A stretch of 64,000 nucleotides of DNA, from assembly GCA_964017235.1 (NCBI GenBank), contig OZ024931.1, positions 126,677,530-126,741,529 of the forward strand, given 5' to 3'. The DNA is from Sabellastarte sp. h YS-2021. Lineage: Eukaryota; Annelida; Polychaeta; Sabellida; Sabellidae. The notes beneath the pieces are model-generated. The model was not told where the DNA came from. It ran no database searches and saw only the letters and a program-made list of their open reading frames with translations. The translations under genes and the position numbers were made by a program. Positions 24,462-35,374 of this stretch are shown here, in pieces (position 1 is the first letter of the stretch; every line of letters starts with the position of its first letter).

Positions 24462-25160
24462 AGCCTGTCTATTAGATTGATGTGTCCGACGTCCATCTGT
24501 CTGTCCGTCCACATTTTTTGTTTCCGGACTCTCAACTCGGAAACAGTTTGTCCAATCAAATTCAAGCATGACCGGGAGATAGATTACCATCAAAGCTAGA
24601 TTCCTTTCAAAATTGATGTAATTCCGTCTGTTCGTTTGTCTGTTTTTGTCTGTCCATCCATCTGTCCATTCACATTTTTGTTTCCGGAATCTAACTCGAA
24701 AACGGTTTCTCCAATCGAATTCAAACTTGACAGGGAGATAGATCACCATCATAGCTAGGTTCCTTTCGAAATTGGTGTAATTCTATCGGTTTGTTTGTTT
24801 GTCAACATTTCCGTTTCTGGACTCTAATTCGAAAACGTTTTGTCCAATCAAATTCAAACTTGACAGGGAGATACATCCGCATCATAGCTAAGTTGCTTTC
24901 GAAATTGGTGTAATCCCGTCCGTTCGTTTGTCCGTCAAAATTTCCGTTTCCGGACTCTAACTTGAAAACGGGTTTGTCCAAGCAAATTTAAACTTAACAG
25001 GGAAATAGATCACCATCATAGCTAGGTTCCTTTCGAAATTGGTGTAATTCCGTCCATTTGTCTGTTTTTTGTCTTTGTCTGTCCGTCAACATTTCTATTT
25101 CCAGACTCTAACTTGAAATGCTTTGTCCAATCAAATTCAAACTTGACAGGGAGATAACCA
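24462..25160 (+). mobile_element. Hairpin-headed repeat (GGCGGGTTG family), incomplete copy
   Basis: It starts within the 5' region (CTATTAGATTGATGTGTCCG) and carries about four internal units with TTTCCGGACTCTAACT and GACAGGGAGATAGATCACC. It stops without the family's 3' module. Long minus-strand open frames across it are repeat translations, not genes. Confidence 0.8.
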
Positions 25161-25240
25161 TTTACAGGGAGTCTAGAAAGCCCATTACATTTACCCCTTG
25201 GCCTCTGCTTATGAGTCAAACTGGGGTCATAAAATCATAG

Positions 25241-25430
25241 ATTTTATTGCTTATTACATTCTACTCAATGGACAATTACTATACCAGTTGGTGCGATCAG
25301 TACCGCCAAACGACAGAAAAAGCCGTCTTGTGTTTCCACCGGCAGGACCAGTTAGTAGTGTGGATTTGCTAGATGGCACATCATACTTCCTTCCTGTGTA
25401 GATAGCGTGACGTCCTGATATTTTTTTATC
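25241..25430 (+). mobile_element. DIRS left-end fragment, type A lineage
   Basis: It starts TTTTATTGCTTATTACATTC. Through GGACAATTACTATACCAGTT and CGCCAAACGACAGAAAAAG it aligns with the left terminal repeat of the young element at 38,503-38,695, at clearly lower identity. Only the left end is present. It is old. Confidence 0.75.
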
Positions 25431-25681
25431 TCCTTAATTGCCACTTTTAGAGCTTTAGAGCAGCCCCCCCCCATCGTTACGTGTCAAACTAGGGTTATAA
25501 AATTGCAGATGTTGCTTTTGCCTCACAATAAGTAGATATAAATACATTAAATACACTGTAGTATTTAACAATAACTTTAAAATAGTGTAGATGTCAGGAT
25601 TATTTCTGTATCATATAATGGCAATAATTGACCTGGCCTAGTGGTTTATTGAACCAATGCTTGGGGTTCACTTCATTTTTA

Positions 25682-26360
25682 CCCCACAGCCCTTAAGGGC
25701 TGTCGGGGTATTGTTTTCACCTAAGGTGTTTGGAGGGGTGTGCATTAGGGTGGTCAGCAGGAAAAAGTTTGTCCGGGCTGTATCTCAGAAACCCTGAGGT
25801 GTAGGAAGTTCATACTTGGTAGGGACATTGATTAGGGGGGTGTAGGTGTGCAACGGCAAGGTCTGAGCTTGATTTGATCTTTGACCTTGCCGCAGTAACC
25901 TTGAGTTTGTCAAATTCTTGTCTGGGCTATATCTCGGCAGCCATAAGGTATAGGAAGTTGATACTTGGCAGGGACATTAGTTAGGGGTTGTAGGTGTGCA
26001 ACGTCTTGGTGTGACCTTGATTTGACCTTTGACCTTGCTGTAGTGACTTTGACCTATAAAATCTTGTCCAGGCTATATCTCAGAAAGTGTAAGATGAAGG
26101 AAGTTGATATTTTGTAGGGATATTTGTTGGGGTTGTAGGTGTGCATCATCATGGTGTAGTCTTGATTTGACCTATGACGTAGTTGTAGTGACCATGAGTT
26201 TGAAAAACTTGCCTGGGCTATTTATTGGATTCGTAAGGTGTAGAAGGTTGACACTTGGTAAGGACATTGGTTAGGGGGTGTAGGTGTGCATCACGGTGTG
26301 ACCTTTAACTTTGGCTCTGCCAAAGTGTGTTCACCTGCAAGATTTGAGACATGTTTCTCT
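25682..26360 (+). mobile_element. Hairpin-headed minisatellite repeat (ACAGCCCTTAAGGGCTGT family), copy 1
   Basis: It opens with a near-perfect hairpin, ACAGCCCTTAAGGGCTGT, flanked by CCCC and GGGG. About four units of some 145 bp follow, containing TGTCCGGGCTGTATCTCAG, GTAGGAAGTT, TTGGTAGGGACATTG and GTGTAGGTGTGCAACG, then GACCTTGATTTGACC. A second copy lies at 35,707-36,255. It has no coding capacity and is probably a non-autonomous DNA transposon or Helitron-like repeat. The right boundary is uncertain. Confidence 0.75.
26023..26035 (-). promoter_or_regulatory. Consensus DR1 nuclear-receptor motif within a repeat
   Basis: TGACCTTTGACCT reads AGGTCAAAGGTCA on the minus strand, two consensus half-sites spaced by one base, the known HNF4/RXR/COUP-TF type site. 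A one-mismatch version lies near 25,875. No nearby gene is seen, so function is untested. Confidence 0.4.
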
Positions 26361-26370
26361 CGTGACAAAG

Positions 26371-26507
26371 ATATATAGATTGCTGCAACTGATTAGTTTA
26401 TGTACTTTTGTATAACTGTGCTGTTTATGTTGACAGCTATACTCCAATTAATAAAATTTACAGCTTTGTAATTTTTAGTTTACTGATTAATGCTGTCATC
26501 TTGCTAT
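26371..26507 (+). repeat. 137-bp segment, second copy of an exact direct repeat
   Basis: Identical to 24,092-24,228 by inspection. It contains an AATAAA word but no coding frame. Confidence 0.9.
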
Positions 26508-27339
26508 TAAAATGTCTTGATGTAATACATTATCTTTACATGCATTTTCTTTCTTTTAGATGCTATTTTCTCACTTAAACATTATTTGGAGCTTTATATA
26601 ACTGACACTGCTCTGGAAATATCCAGATCTTTGTACTTTTTCACTACCAATATATTTCATGGTGTTGAAAACTATTTCCCCAGGCTATGGGATGCTATTT
26701 TTTCAAACTGAAGTCAAAGTTAAGATGTAGAAATTTGTACTTCCACCTGCCCACAACTGGCTCAGTCTTGTAACTACTGAATTGTCAAGATGTTTCCCTC
26801 TTGGGACCTAACCTCCCCTAAGAGTGTATATTGGTTACCTTTCGCACCTGGAGCTGGACCTCTTGATCTTGATCCAATCTTGAGAGTTCTCTGCGGATTG
26901 ATGTAGCTCCAGGCTAGTTTGGATCTCTTTCGATCATTTCGATGTGGATTTTTCGAATAACCTGTGACCTCTTAGTTTGATCCAGCTGGAGGTAGATTTG
27001 GTTCATATGGATTAGGCAGGCTCAGACTGACTCTGAGAACCCCCTACTGGCTATACTTATACTGTCCATATCATAGTACTAACACCTTCACATATGCTAA
27101 TGTAAGAAAACAGCCAGTAGAAAAATTAATTTATTATTGAGAGATTTAGTCTAATTGATCTTTCATAGAGCAGTACAGTAGCTATAGCTATTTTTCATAC
27201 ACTCTTGATAGTTATTATACTAGCAGTCTTGTTCCTGTTTACATTTGTGCTGTCTAAATATACTAGTATACAAATGGAATAACTGTTGACACATAAACCC
27301 ATTGAGCTAATTGTATAATTGTAGTTCATTCTTGTTGTA
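26508..27339. other. No recognised feature
   Basis: AT-rich sequence. A pyrimidine-rich stretch around 26.8-27.0 kb has no open frame or repeat that I recognise. Confidence 0.4.
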
Positions 27340-27765
27340 GTTGTCCAGGCCTGTTTGGGTCGGGGGTTAGAGACTGGACCATCCCCGGACCCTTGTGCGT
27401 TGGGGAAAGCTCCGAACCCTGGCTAGGAGAATAGGTTCCGTAGGCAGCCCGGTGGGCAGGGCGGCCGTGTCAGGGGGGGAGGGTCAGTACTCGCGCTCAG
27501 GGATCCGGCATCGTCCTCTCTCTACCCCCAGTCCCTGATACTCAACTCCCTCCAGTGCTAATGTTGTCCAGGCCTGTGTGGACCAGGGGTCTGGGATTGG
27601 AAAATCCCCGGACCCTCGTGAGTAGGGGAAAGCTCCGAACCCTGGCTAGGAGAATAGGTTCCGTAGGCAGCCCGGTGGGCAGGGCAGCCGTGTCAGGGGG
27701 GGAGGGTCAGTACTCGCTCTCGGGGATCCGGCATTTTCCTCTCCCTACCCTGGTCCCTAAAAACA
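27340..27765. repeat. GC-rich tandem doublet, 223-bp unit
   Basis: GTTGTCCAGGCCTG starts at 27,340 and again at 27,563. Most of both units match, including AAAGCTCCGAACCCTGGC, AGGTTCCGTAGGCAGCCCGG and a G run before GAGGGTCAGTACTCGC. Composition is sharply GC-rich against the AT-rich surroundings. It could be promoter-like monomers of an unseen element or a young local duplication. The 80-residue frame across copy 2 looks incidental. Confidence 0.85.
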
Positions 27766-28009
27766 GAGCAACAAATAAGTGTGTCCACTTACTGTAAACT
27801 GTTAATGTGTAATGATTTGACAGTTTATTTTCTGCTTAGATTCACACATATTGTTCATACAGGATAAAGGATTGTCTAACCTGCCTTTTTTTCAGGGGAG
27901 CTATAGCCTTACTGTTTGCATGTCCCCAGATGAAAGTCGGGGAATATACTGGATTCAGCTCAGTTGTGCCATCACCGTAGAAATTATGTCTGTGTCTTGT
28001 GTCACAAAT

Positions 28010-30740
28010 CAAGACTTTAAGTTGAGGTCGCAACTGTATTTGAGGCATATAGAGTCCCCACCTGGGTACTTATTATTATTGGAGGCCTGGTCAAAGTTGG
28101 ATGGTTCCAGAAGGGGAGGGTGTAGCCTTCCTTGGGGATTCTTATGGCCATTAGGACGGCCCACATTTCCCACAGCTGTTTCACTCTGTCCCCTACAGGC
28201 TGATTTTTAGCAACTGTGTGGACATTATTAACTAGTTGGAAGACAACCAATCTGAACAGGAAACATCTTTCACATAGTTTTTAGGCGGGTTGCATGTAAC
28301 CAACCCGCCTATTAGATTGATGTGTCCGACGTCCGTCTGTCTGTCCGTCCACATTTTTCGTTTCCGGACTCTAACGTGAAAACGGCTCATCCAATCACAT
28401 TCAAACTTGGCAGGGAGATCGATCACCATCATAGCTAGGTTCCTTTTGAAATTGGTGAAATTCCGTTTGTCCGTTTTTTGTCAGTTTGTCCATCCATCTG
28501 TCTGTCCACATTTTCATTTCTGGACTCTAACTCGAAAACTGTTTGTCCAATCGAATTTAAACTTGACAAGGACATAGATCACCATCATAGCTAGGTTTCT
28601 TTCGAAATTGGTTTAATTCCGGTGTTCGTTTGTCCGTTTCTTGTCCGTTTGTCTGTCCTTCCGTCTGTCCATCCACATTTTCATTTCCGGACTCTAACTC
28701 AAAAACAGTTTGTCCAATCGAAGTCCGACTTGACAGGGAGATAGATCACCATCATAGCTTTTGAAATTGGTGTAATTCTGTCGGTTCGTTTGTTCATCAA
28801 CATTTTCGTTTCTGGACTCTAACTCAAAAATGCTTGGTCCAATCGAATTCACACTTGACAGGGAGATACATCACAATCAGAGTTAAGTTGCTTTCAAAAT
28901 TGGTGTAATTCCATCCTTTTGTTTGTCGGTTATAGCATAGATACAATTATGTAACCTAGATTACAAGTTTTACGTTTCTTAGCACGTCTAACACATTCGC
29001 CTTAACTGGGTAACCTAACATTTCTTTCCTTGTTTCTAAATGTAATTACAGCAGTTGCTAACCTTATTGCTGCCTGCGCAACCCGCCTTTTGGGGCATCT
29101 TTGACCCTCTTGTGTTTATTTACTTCAGTCAAATCTACAAATAAAGTCTGACACTTGTCCACACACATTGCTGTCCTAACCGGCCTCACAAAGCCCCTTT
29201 GGGCTACACAGTAATTGTTATTTTTAGAACTGTGCCTGGGATTGTTGGATGCTTTCTCACCCTGAATAACCTTCAGTTCAGTGGCCATGTTGTCTTGAAA
29301 CTTAAACAGCAACTAAAGTAGGCTGTTGAGTCTCTGGCCGACCCCTCCCATTTCCCCAAAATTTCCAGTGCTTTGTTTGGTGATTTTGTAGACAGTAATG
29401 GTCTAGCAATTCTGGATAAATCACTGTTGAGTTTTTCCAGCCATCAGACCAATGAGTGGCATTTGATCCTGAAAAGACCTTCTTATCCGAGTGCACATCG
29501 TACCACTTCAAGTGTGAGGGAGTGGGGACCTTTACAAACTGGTCCTTGACAGCCCATTGGTATCAGTACCTCAGGTAGGGTAGCCTTCTGTAGGTGTCAG
29601 ATTGAGTTTCTCCAGTTTCTGGGAAAGCCAGTCAACTGATGGCAACTTGACAGATTTTACCAACAAATGAGTTGTCATCCTGTGAGAGGCTGAATTCTCA
29701 AATTCAGGAACCTGGCTCCTGACCCCTCACATGGTTTTCTGGTAGTTCTGTCCTCTGATATAACTTGATCAGATTCCTGTTCTGGTGTGCCAGTTCCTGG
29801 TCAGATACTTCTGCTCCCTTAAGTGGACGGACAGGGGAAGTGGGATCACATTGCTATTCACAGTCATGGTCTGTATACTGAGAAGCAGCACTGGCAGAGT
29901 ACATAGTAGGTCGGGGCTTATCACTGTTACCAGCCAAAGTCACTGGAATCTCCATGGAACCACTAACTGGCCAGCTTGAGGTCTGACAGACCTGTTTGGT
30001 AGGTGAAATAAATAATCTATCAGCAGTAGGTACACAAACTGGTAATAGTCTCATAGTTGATACAGACATTGTGATCTGTTGAAAATTATTCTGACTGGTT
30101 GCTGGTTAAAATGTCTCAGCCAGTAAGTAACATGGCCTCTAGTCTGGAGAATCTCTCCAACCACTTAGTGTCCAGTTGGTTGATTTCATCAGAAGTGCTG
30201 ATCAACTTAGATGACCTCTTCTTGGAAAATTTCTTTTACTTGGGTCGCCCTCCTCTTATCACAGGTAGTTTTCTGAGTATCAGCACGGCTGGTATCTACT
30301 TTGCCAAGGATCTAAACAGATACTCGATCAACTAGCGAGGAGGTATGTGAACTGGCCTCCTCTTTACGGGTAGTGGGGATAACAAGCTGGGACTTAGGAT
30401 CAGAAGTTAAAAAGTTAAGGAGTTCACAGTCTTTATTCAAAACACATGGATCAGACCCCAGACTCTTCTCACGACACCTGACACACTTACTGTGTAGGTC
30501 AAATGTGGCCATCACATGTCCACAACTCCTGTGTTTCTATCCTAGAGAGGTCTTGATATATATACGTTCACTTTGTTATGAAAGGTTTCTCAAAATAAAA
30601 TGTCTTTACAGTGAATTTTACAAAAGTTTTTCAACTTTTGAAAAGCGTCTGAATACACATAAAATAAACGAAAAAAGATGCTATGATTTCACATTGTATA
30701 ACACAAAGGAAGTAGGGTGTGCCACCTAGCGAATGCACAC
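28010..30740 (-). mobile_element. DIRS retrotransposon fossil, type A lineage, minus strand, split by a repeat
   Basis: Read on the minus strand, it begins in type A left-end sequence (about 30,740 down to 30,560). The Gag N-terminal Cys-rich region follows near 30.3-30.5 kb (FDLHSKCVRCREKSLGSDPC against FDSHTKCARCRDKGLGQDAC of the young element). Middle Gag at about 29.3-29.5 kb carries KWYDVHSDKK, and late Gag lies near 29.1-29.3 kb. After the inserted repeat (28,283-29,113), the start of the RT ORF lies at about 28.02-28.25 kb (PKEGYTLPFW). RNase H and YR parts are not present. It is broken, with many breaks, of middle to old age. Confidence 0.85.
28283..29113 (+). mobile_element. Hairpin-headed repeat (GGCGGGTTG family), complete copy inside a DIRS fossil
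   Basis: The 5' hairpin GGCGGGTTGCATGTAACC / CAACCCGCC is followed by ATTAGATTGATGTGTCCGAC. Internal units have TTTCCGGACTCTAAC-type starts at about 28,360, 28,516, 28,684 and 28,810. The 3' module follows (GTAATTACAGCAG, then GCGCAACCCGCCTTTTGGGG and GACCCTCTTG). DIRS Gag sequence lies on one side and early RT-ORF sequence on the other, so the repeat is younger than the DIRS copy. Confidence 0.85.
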
Positions 30741-30741
30741 T

Positions 30742-31460
30742 ATGAAAAAATACCCAGAGACCCAATTTATGGGCTTTTTGCCATTTTAAGGCCTGTGGTT
30801 GTCAGACTATGTCTCTCATCTATGTGACATAATCTTGAAATATATTAATGTTCTTTTGTACCAAAATATAAAGGCGGATGACTTTTTTTTACATTGTTCA
30901 CATATTTTGCCCTTTAACTTGAAAAGTTTAAGTTTGACAAGTCTCGGGCTGAGTTAAATATAACTTTCTATATGTGGTCTCTGTGGAAAGGTTGAGTAAG
31001 GTTGTATTATTTTCAAGGTCTCAAAAATGGCTACAGAGATCCAATTTATTTACTTTTTTAACATATTTTGCCATGTAATTTAGAAATTGTAAATCTAAGT
31101 TAATACTGTATTTCTCACAATCTGTATTGCTACTATGCGGTCTTTGTGGGAAATTTGAGGTATATAGCTACAGGGATCTAATTTATGAACTTTGTGCCTT
31201 TTTTAAAGTCCTGTAGCTGTCAAACGATGGTTAAACTACCTGAAATCTCATCTGAGAATGTATTTATATGTCTTTTTTACATGTTTCAGAATTTAACACT
31301 TTAAGTTGACATTAAATTTGTGAATTATGCTGATCAATGGCCCAACTGAGGTGGTCTTTCCTCTGGACTTTTCTCAACCATTTCACATATTTTCCCTCAT
31401 AATCTGAAATGTATGTTCAATTTCACTCCACAATTTGTCATTGACATTGAAAATTTTCAA
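30742..31460. repeat. Highly diverged tandem repeat
   Basis: Phrases such as CACATATTTTGCCCT (30,898; 31,055; 31,385) and CAGAGACCCAATTTATG / CTACAGAGATCCAATTTATT (30,757; 31,032; 31,160) recur at irregular spacing. It is an old array or a set of inserted repeats and shows no gene. Confidence 0.5.
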
Positions 31461-32530
31461 AGGGTGGCCCTATCTGCATAGCAATTTAAATATCAGTGAT
31501 CTTATGGCTACCTTTAAAAATAGTGTTTTTGTCCTTAGCACTGGGTTTTAGCAAAAGGGACATACTTATTTTCTGATGACTGAAATTCTCACTGTTTATG
31601 AAATTATGGGCACCTTAAACCAGATGTGGGAAATTTTCAGCTCTTAACTAGCTTAGTTTTATTTAACTAAGTTAAAGTGACACAGCCCATGTAATTGTGA
31701 AGTTATGTCATTTCAGTTACTTGACAATCACCCATGTAAATATTCCCGATTTTAAGTACATTATTAAACACTTTTTTTTCTGACTTCATTCTTTCGGAGT
31801 TATAATCATTTATAGATCTTGAGATATAATTTTCTTGTTAGATATTCCTTGTCCATATGTTGGATTTTTTACTGCTCATGACATTGGATTTTCTTTAATT
31901 TCTTTTGTAGATTTTATAATTTTATTATCAGTTTGACAGATTAAGGTAAAGTTATTTCTAGAGATACCATTTAAAATTGTTTAAAAAAAGTTATCATTTT
32001 TTTAAATGAATAATATTAAAGATATTATGTTCTATATGTGTAGTGTGGTGTAAACAAAAGGCTTTTGATTTCAACTAGTTAGGAAATACTGCAATACAGT
32101 GGAAATAGTTTGAAATTGATCAGAGCTATGGAATGTATTGATTTGTAAATTTTCTAGATTTATTTTCAGTTTAGTAGATTAATATAATGTTATTTCACGC
32201 CATTTGCAATTGCTTAGAAAATCATTTTCTTTTTTGGAATGTACTGAAAGGTGATAGGAAATAAAGGCCTGAGATTTGAAAGAGCCCTTCAGATTTCCAC
32301 TCTTGAGCACCTCTCAAGGTCCAACTGCTGTAATATAGTTACATTTCTTATTGCCATAAATGTGATAAAACTTTGTGATTTCTGGACTATTCACACAGTT
32401 ATGTGGCATTTTGCTTCTTTTCTTGCCTTTCAAGGCCAATTGTCTCAATATTTAGTTTATCTTTAGTTGATCATTATCTTCACCAATATCAATGTATTAT
32501 GCATCTTTATTGTTACTCTATCAATTGATA
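31461..32530. other. AT-rich stretch without recognised features
   Basis: No repeat unit or coding frame could be supported. Confidence 0.4.
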
Positions 32531-32532
32531 TA

Positions 32533-35170
32533 TTCTCAGGAGATAAGTTGGGGGGCCTACTCCCACAACATAAACATTCTCCTTGTTATCTTTTATTTTA
32601 TCTCAGAGTAAAATGCATAAACTGAGTTCCTTCCACATAATGCTGTCTTAAGCTATAGGTGGAAAGTTATAGTTCTCTGGGGTAAATATTCAAGTGTTTG
32701 CATTTTTGTATTGAGATTGTGTTACATGTTATAAATGGAATATATAAATGCATATTGCTGTTATTATTTTGTAAATGAACATGATATAGATTTTCTGATG
32801 CTAAGATAAGTGGTAGCATATTTTAATATATATATATATATATATATATTTTTTTTAAATATAATAAATATAAGCGTTCACTAGCTGTGAATTAAAGATA
32901 GAAATGTAAATATTCTGCAGTAAACATTGTATTGCATCATGTTATATACATGACTTGTATGTAAAATGTAACTTGATTTAAATATCTTTGTACCTCCAGA
33001 ATTGAAAAGAATTGAATTCTCAGGAGATAACTTGGGGGCCTTCTCCCACAATATAAACATTTACCTTGTTATCTTTTGTTTTATCTTAGAGTAAAATGTA
33101 TAAACTGCATGCCTTCCACATTATGCTTTCTTAAGCTATAGGTGGAAAGTTATAGTTCTCTGGGGTAAATATTCAAGTATTATGGTGTTTGCATTTTTGT
33201 ATTGAAATTGCGTTACATGTTATAAATGGAATATATAAATGCATATTGTTATTATTTTGTAAATGAATAAGATATAGATTTTCTGGTGATAATATAAGTG
33301 GTAGCATATTTTTGTATTTTTGTTGTAAAAAAAGTATAAGCGTTCACTGTGAATTAAAGATAGAAATGTAAATATTCTGCAGTAAACATTGTATTGCATC
33401 ATGTTATATACATGACTATTGTGTAAAATGTAACTTGATTTAAATATCTTTGTACCTCCAGAATTGAAAAGAATTGAATTCTCTGGAGATAACTTGGGGG
33501 CCTTCTCCCACAATATAAACATTTACCTTGTTATCTTTTGTTTTATTCTTAGAGTAAAATATATAAACTGAATGCCTTCCACATTATGATGTCTTAAGCT
33601 ATAGGTGGAAAGTTGTAGTTCTCTGGGGTAAATATTCAAGTGTTATTTTGTATTGAAATTGTGTTACATGTTATAAATGGAATATATAAATGCATATTGT
33701 TATTATTTTGTAAATGAACAAGATATAGATTTCCTGGTGATAATATAAGTGGTAGCAAATTGTTATATTTTTGTTGTTTTTTTTTTAAATATATGACATG
33801 TATAAGCGTTTACCGTGAATTAAAGATAGAAATGTAAATATTCTGCAGTAAACATTGTATTGCATCATGTTATATACATGACTTGTGTGTAAAATGTAAC
33901 TTGATTTAAATATCTTTGTACCTCCAGCATTGAAAAGATGTTGAAATACTGACAGTTTTCATTCTTCAACCAGTTATTTCACCATAGAGTACATCAGTGC
34001 TGGTAATTTGAATGTTGAAATGTTATAAATGGAAAATGTTTATGCATTTTGTCTGTTATGAACGAGACATAGATTTCTGGTGATATTATATGGAGTAGCA
34101 TATTTTTATATTTTTGGATTTTCGACATAATAAATGTAACCATTCATTGTGAATTAAAGATACAAAGGTAAACACTGTATTTTGTAGTGTAATATACATG
34201 ACTTGTGTGTAAAATGTCTCACAAACTGATCGAGAGATGGTCACTTCTGTGTTTGTTTGAGCTTGGTTTCGTGTGTTTAAGGCATGATTTAATATCTTTA
34301 TACCTCTAGAATTGAAAAGGTGTTGAAATGCAGTTAGTTTCATGCTTTAATGGGTTATTTGAGTATATCCGTGCTAGTAATATGAATATATTAGTAATGC
34401 ATATTGCTGTTATTATTTTGTAAATGAACAAGATGTAAATTTTCTGAGGATAATATATGCAGTAGGATATGTCTATATTTTTTGTTCTTAGATATAATAA
34501 ATATAAGCATTCACTGTGAATTAAAAATAAAAGGTAAACATTCTCTCAGTGAACATTGTATTGCATCATGTAATATGCATGACTTATGTTGAACTTCTCA
34601 GAAACTGAGATATATTCACTTCTGTGTCTGTTTGAGCTTATCTTATGTTTTTAAGACATGATTTAATATCTTAATACCTGAGAATTGAAAAGATGCTGGA
34701 ATGCAGATAGTTTTCATGTTTTAACTGGTTATTTGACCATGGAGTACATCAGTGCTAGCAATATGAATGTTGAAATGCAACAAATGGAAAAGATAAAGGC
34801 ATATTACTGTTATTAATTTGTAAATGATCAAGAAACAAATTTTCTGGTGATAATGTACACAGTAGCATATTTTTGGCTTTTAGAAATAATAAATATTAGC
34901 GTTCATTGTGAATTAAAGATACAAAAGTAAACATTCTTCAGTGAACATTGTGTTGCATCATGTACTATACCAGTACATGACTTGTTTGTAAAACTTCTCA
35001 GAAATAAACTGAGAGAGATTCACTTGTTTGTTTGAGCTTGGTCTTTGTGTTTATACTATGATTTTTTATTTTTATACTTCCTGAATTGAAGAGATATGGA
35101 AATGCAGATAGCTTTCATGTTTTAACTGGTTATTTGACCATAGAGTATATCAGTGCTGGTAATTAAACCT
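32533..35170. repeat. Satellite-like array with two monomer types
   Basis: Long monomers start at 32,533, 33,017 and 33,479 (484 and 462 bp) with GGAGATAACTTGGGGGCC and a CTCTGGGGTAAATATTCAAG segment. From about 33,980, shorter monomers of roughly 375-400 bp replace that left module with ATAGAGTACATCAGTGCTGG (33,982; about 34,360; 34,735; 35,135). Both types share the rest (GTAAATGAACAAGATATAGA, GTGAATTAAAGATA, ATTGTATTGCATCATGT). The shared part with exchangeable left modules points to unequal exchange in a satellite. Confidence 0.85.
32828..32850. repeat. (TA)n microsatellite
   Basis: Simple TA repeat inside the first long satellite monomer; the neighbouring monomers lack it. Confidence 0.85.
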
Positions 35171-35374
35171 AATTCTAAGTCTTGTGGACTCTAATGTCAA
35201 AAAACTTAAGCAAACAAGACACAATATAACTGATACAGTGAAAGCAAGAGAAGTGCATTTTGATTTCAGACTGCAAACCAGAGTACTTAATATCCTTGCC
35301 ACTTCCATTTAGGTTGGAGGCATTATCTCTGATCTAAGAAGATACTGCATCTCCAAAGCAGAAGACCAGTTTGC

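Noticed and set aside
25682-25705. Rho-independent terminator at ACAGCCCTTAAGGGCTGT
   Set aside because: The context is eukaryotic and the hairpin is the head of a dispersed repeat with a second copy at 35.7 kb.
24092-26507. The 137-bp direct repeats as LTRs of one element
   Set aside because: The sequence between them is a mix of unrelated repeats and a DIRS end fragment, with no retroelement coding in order.
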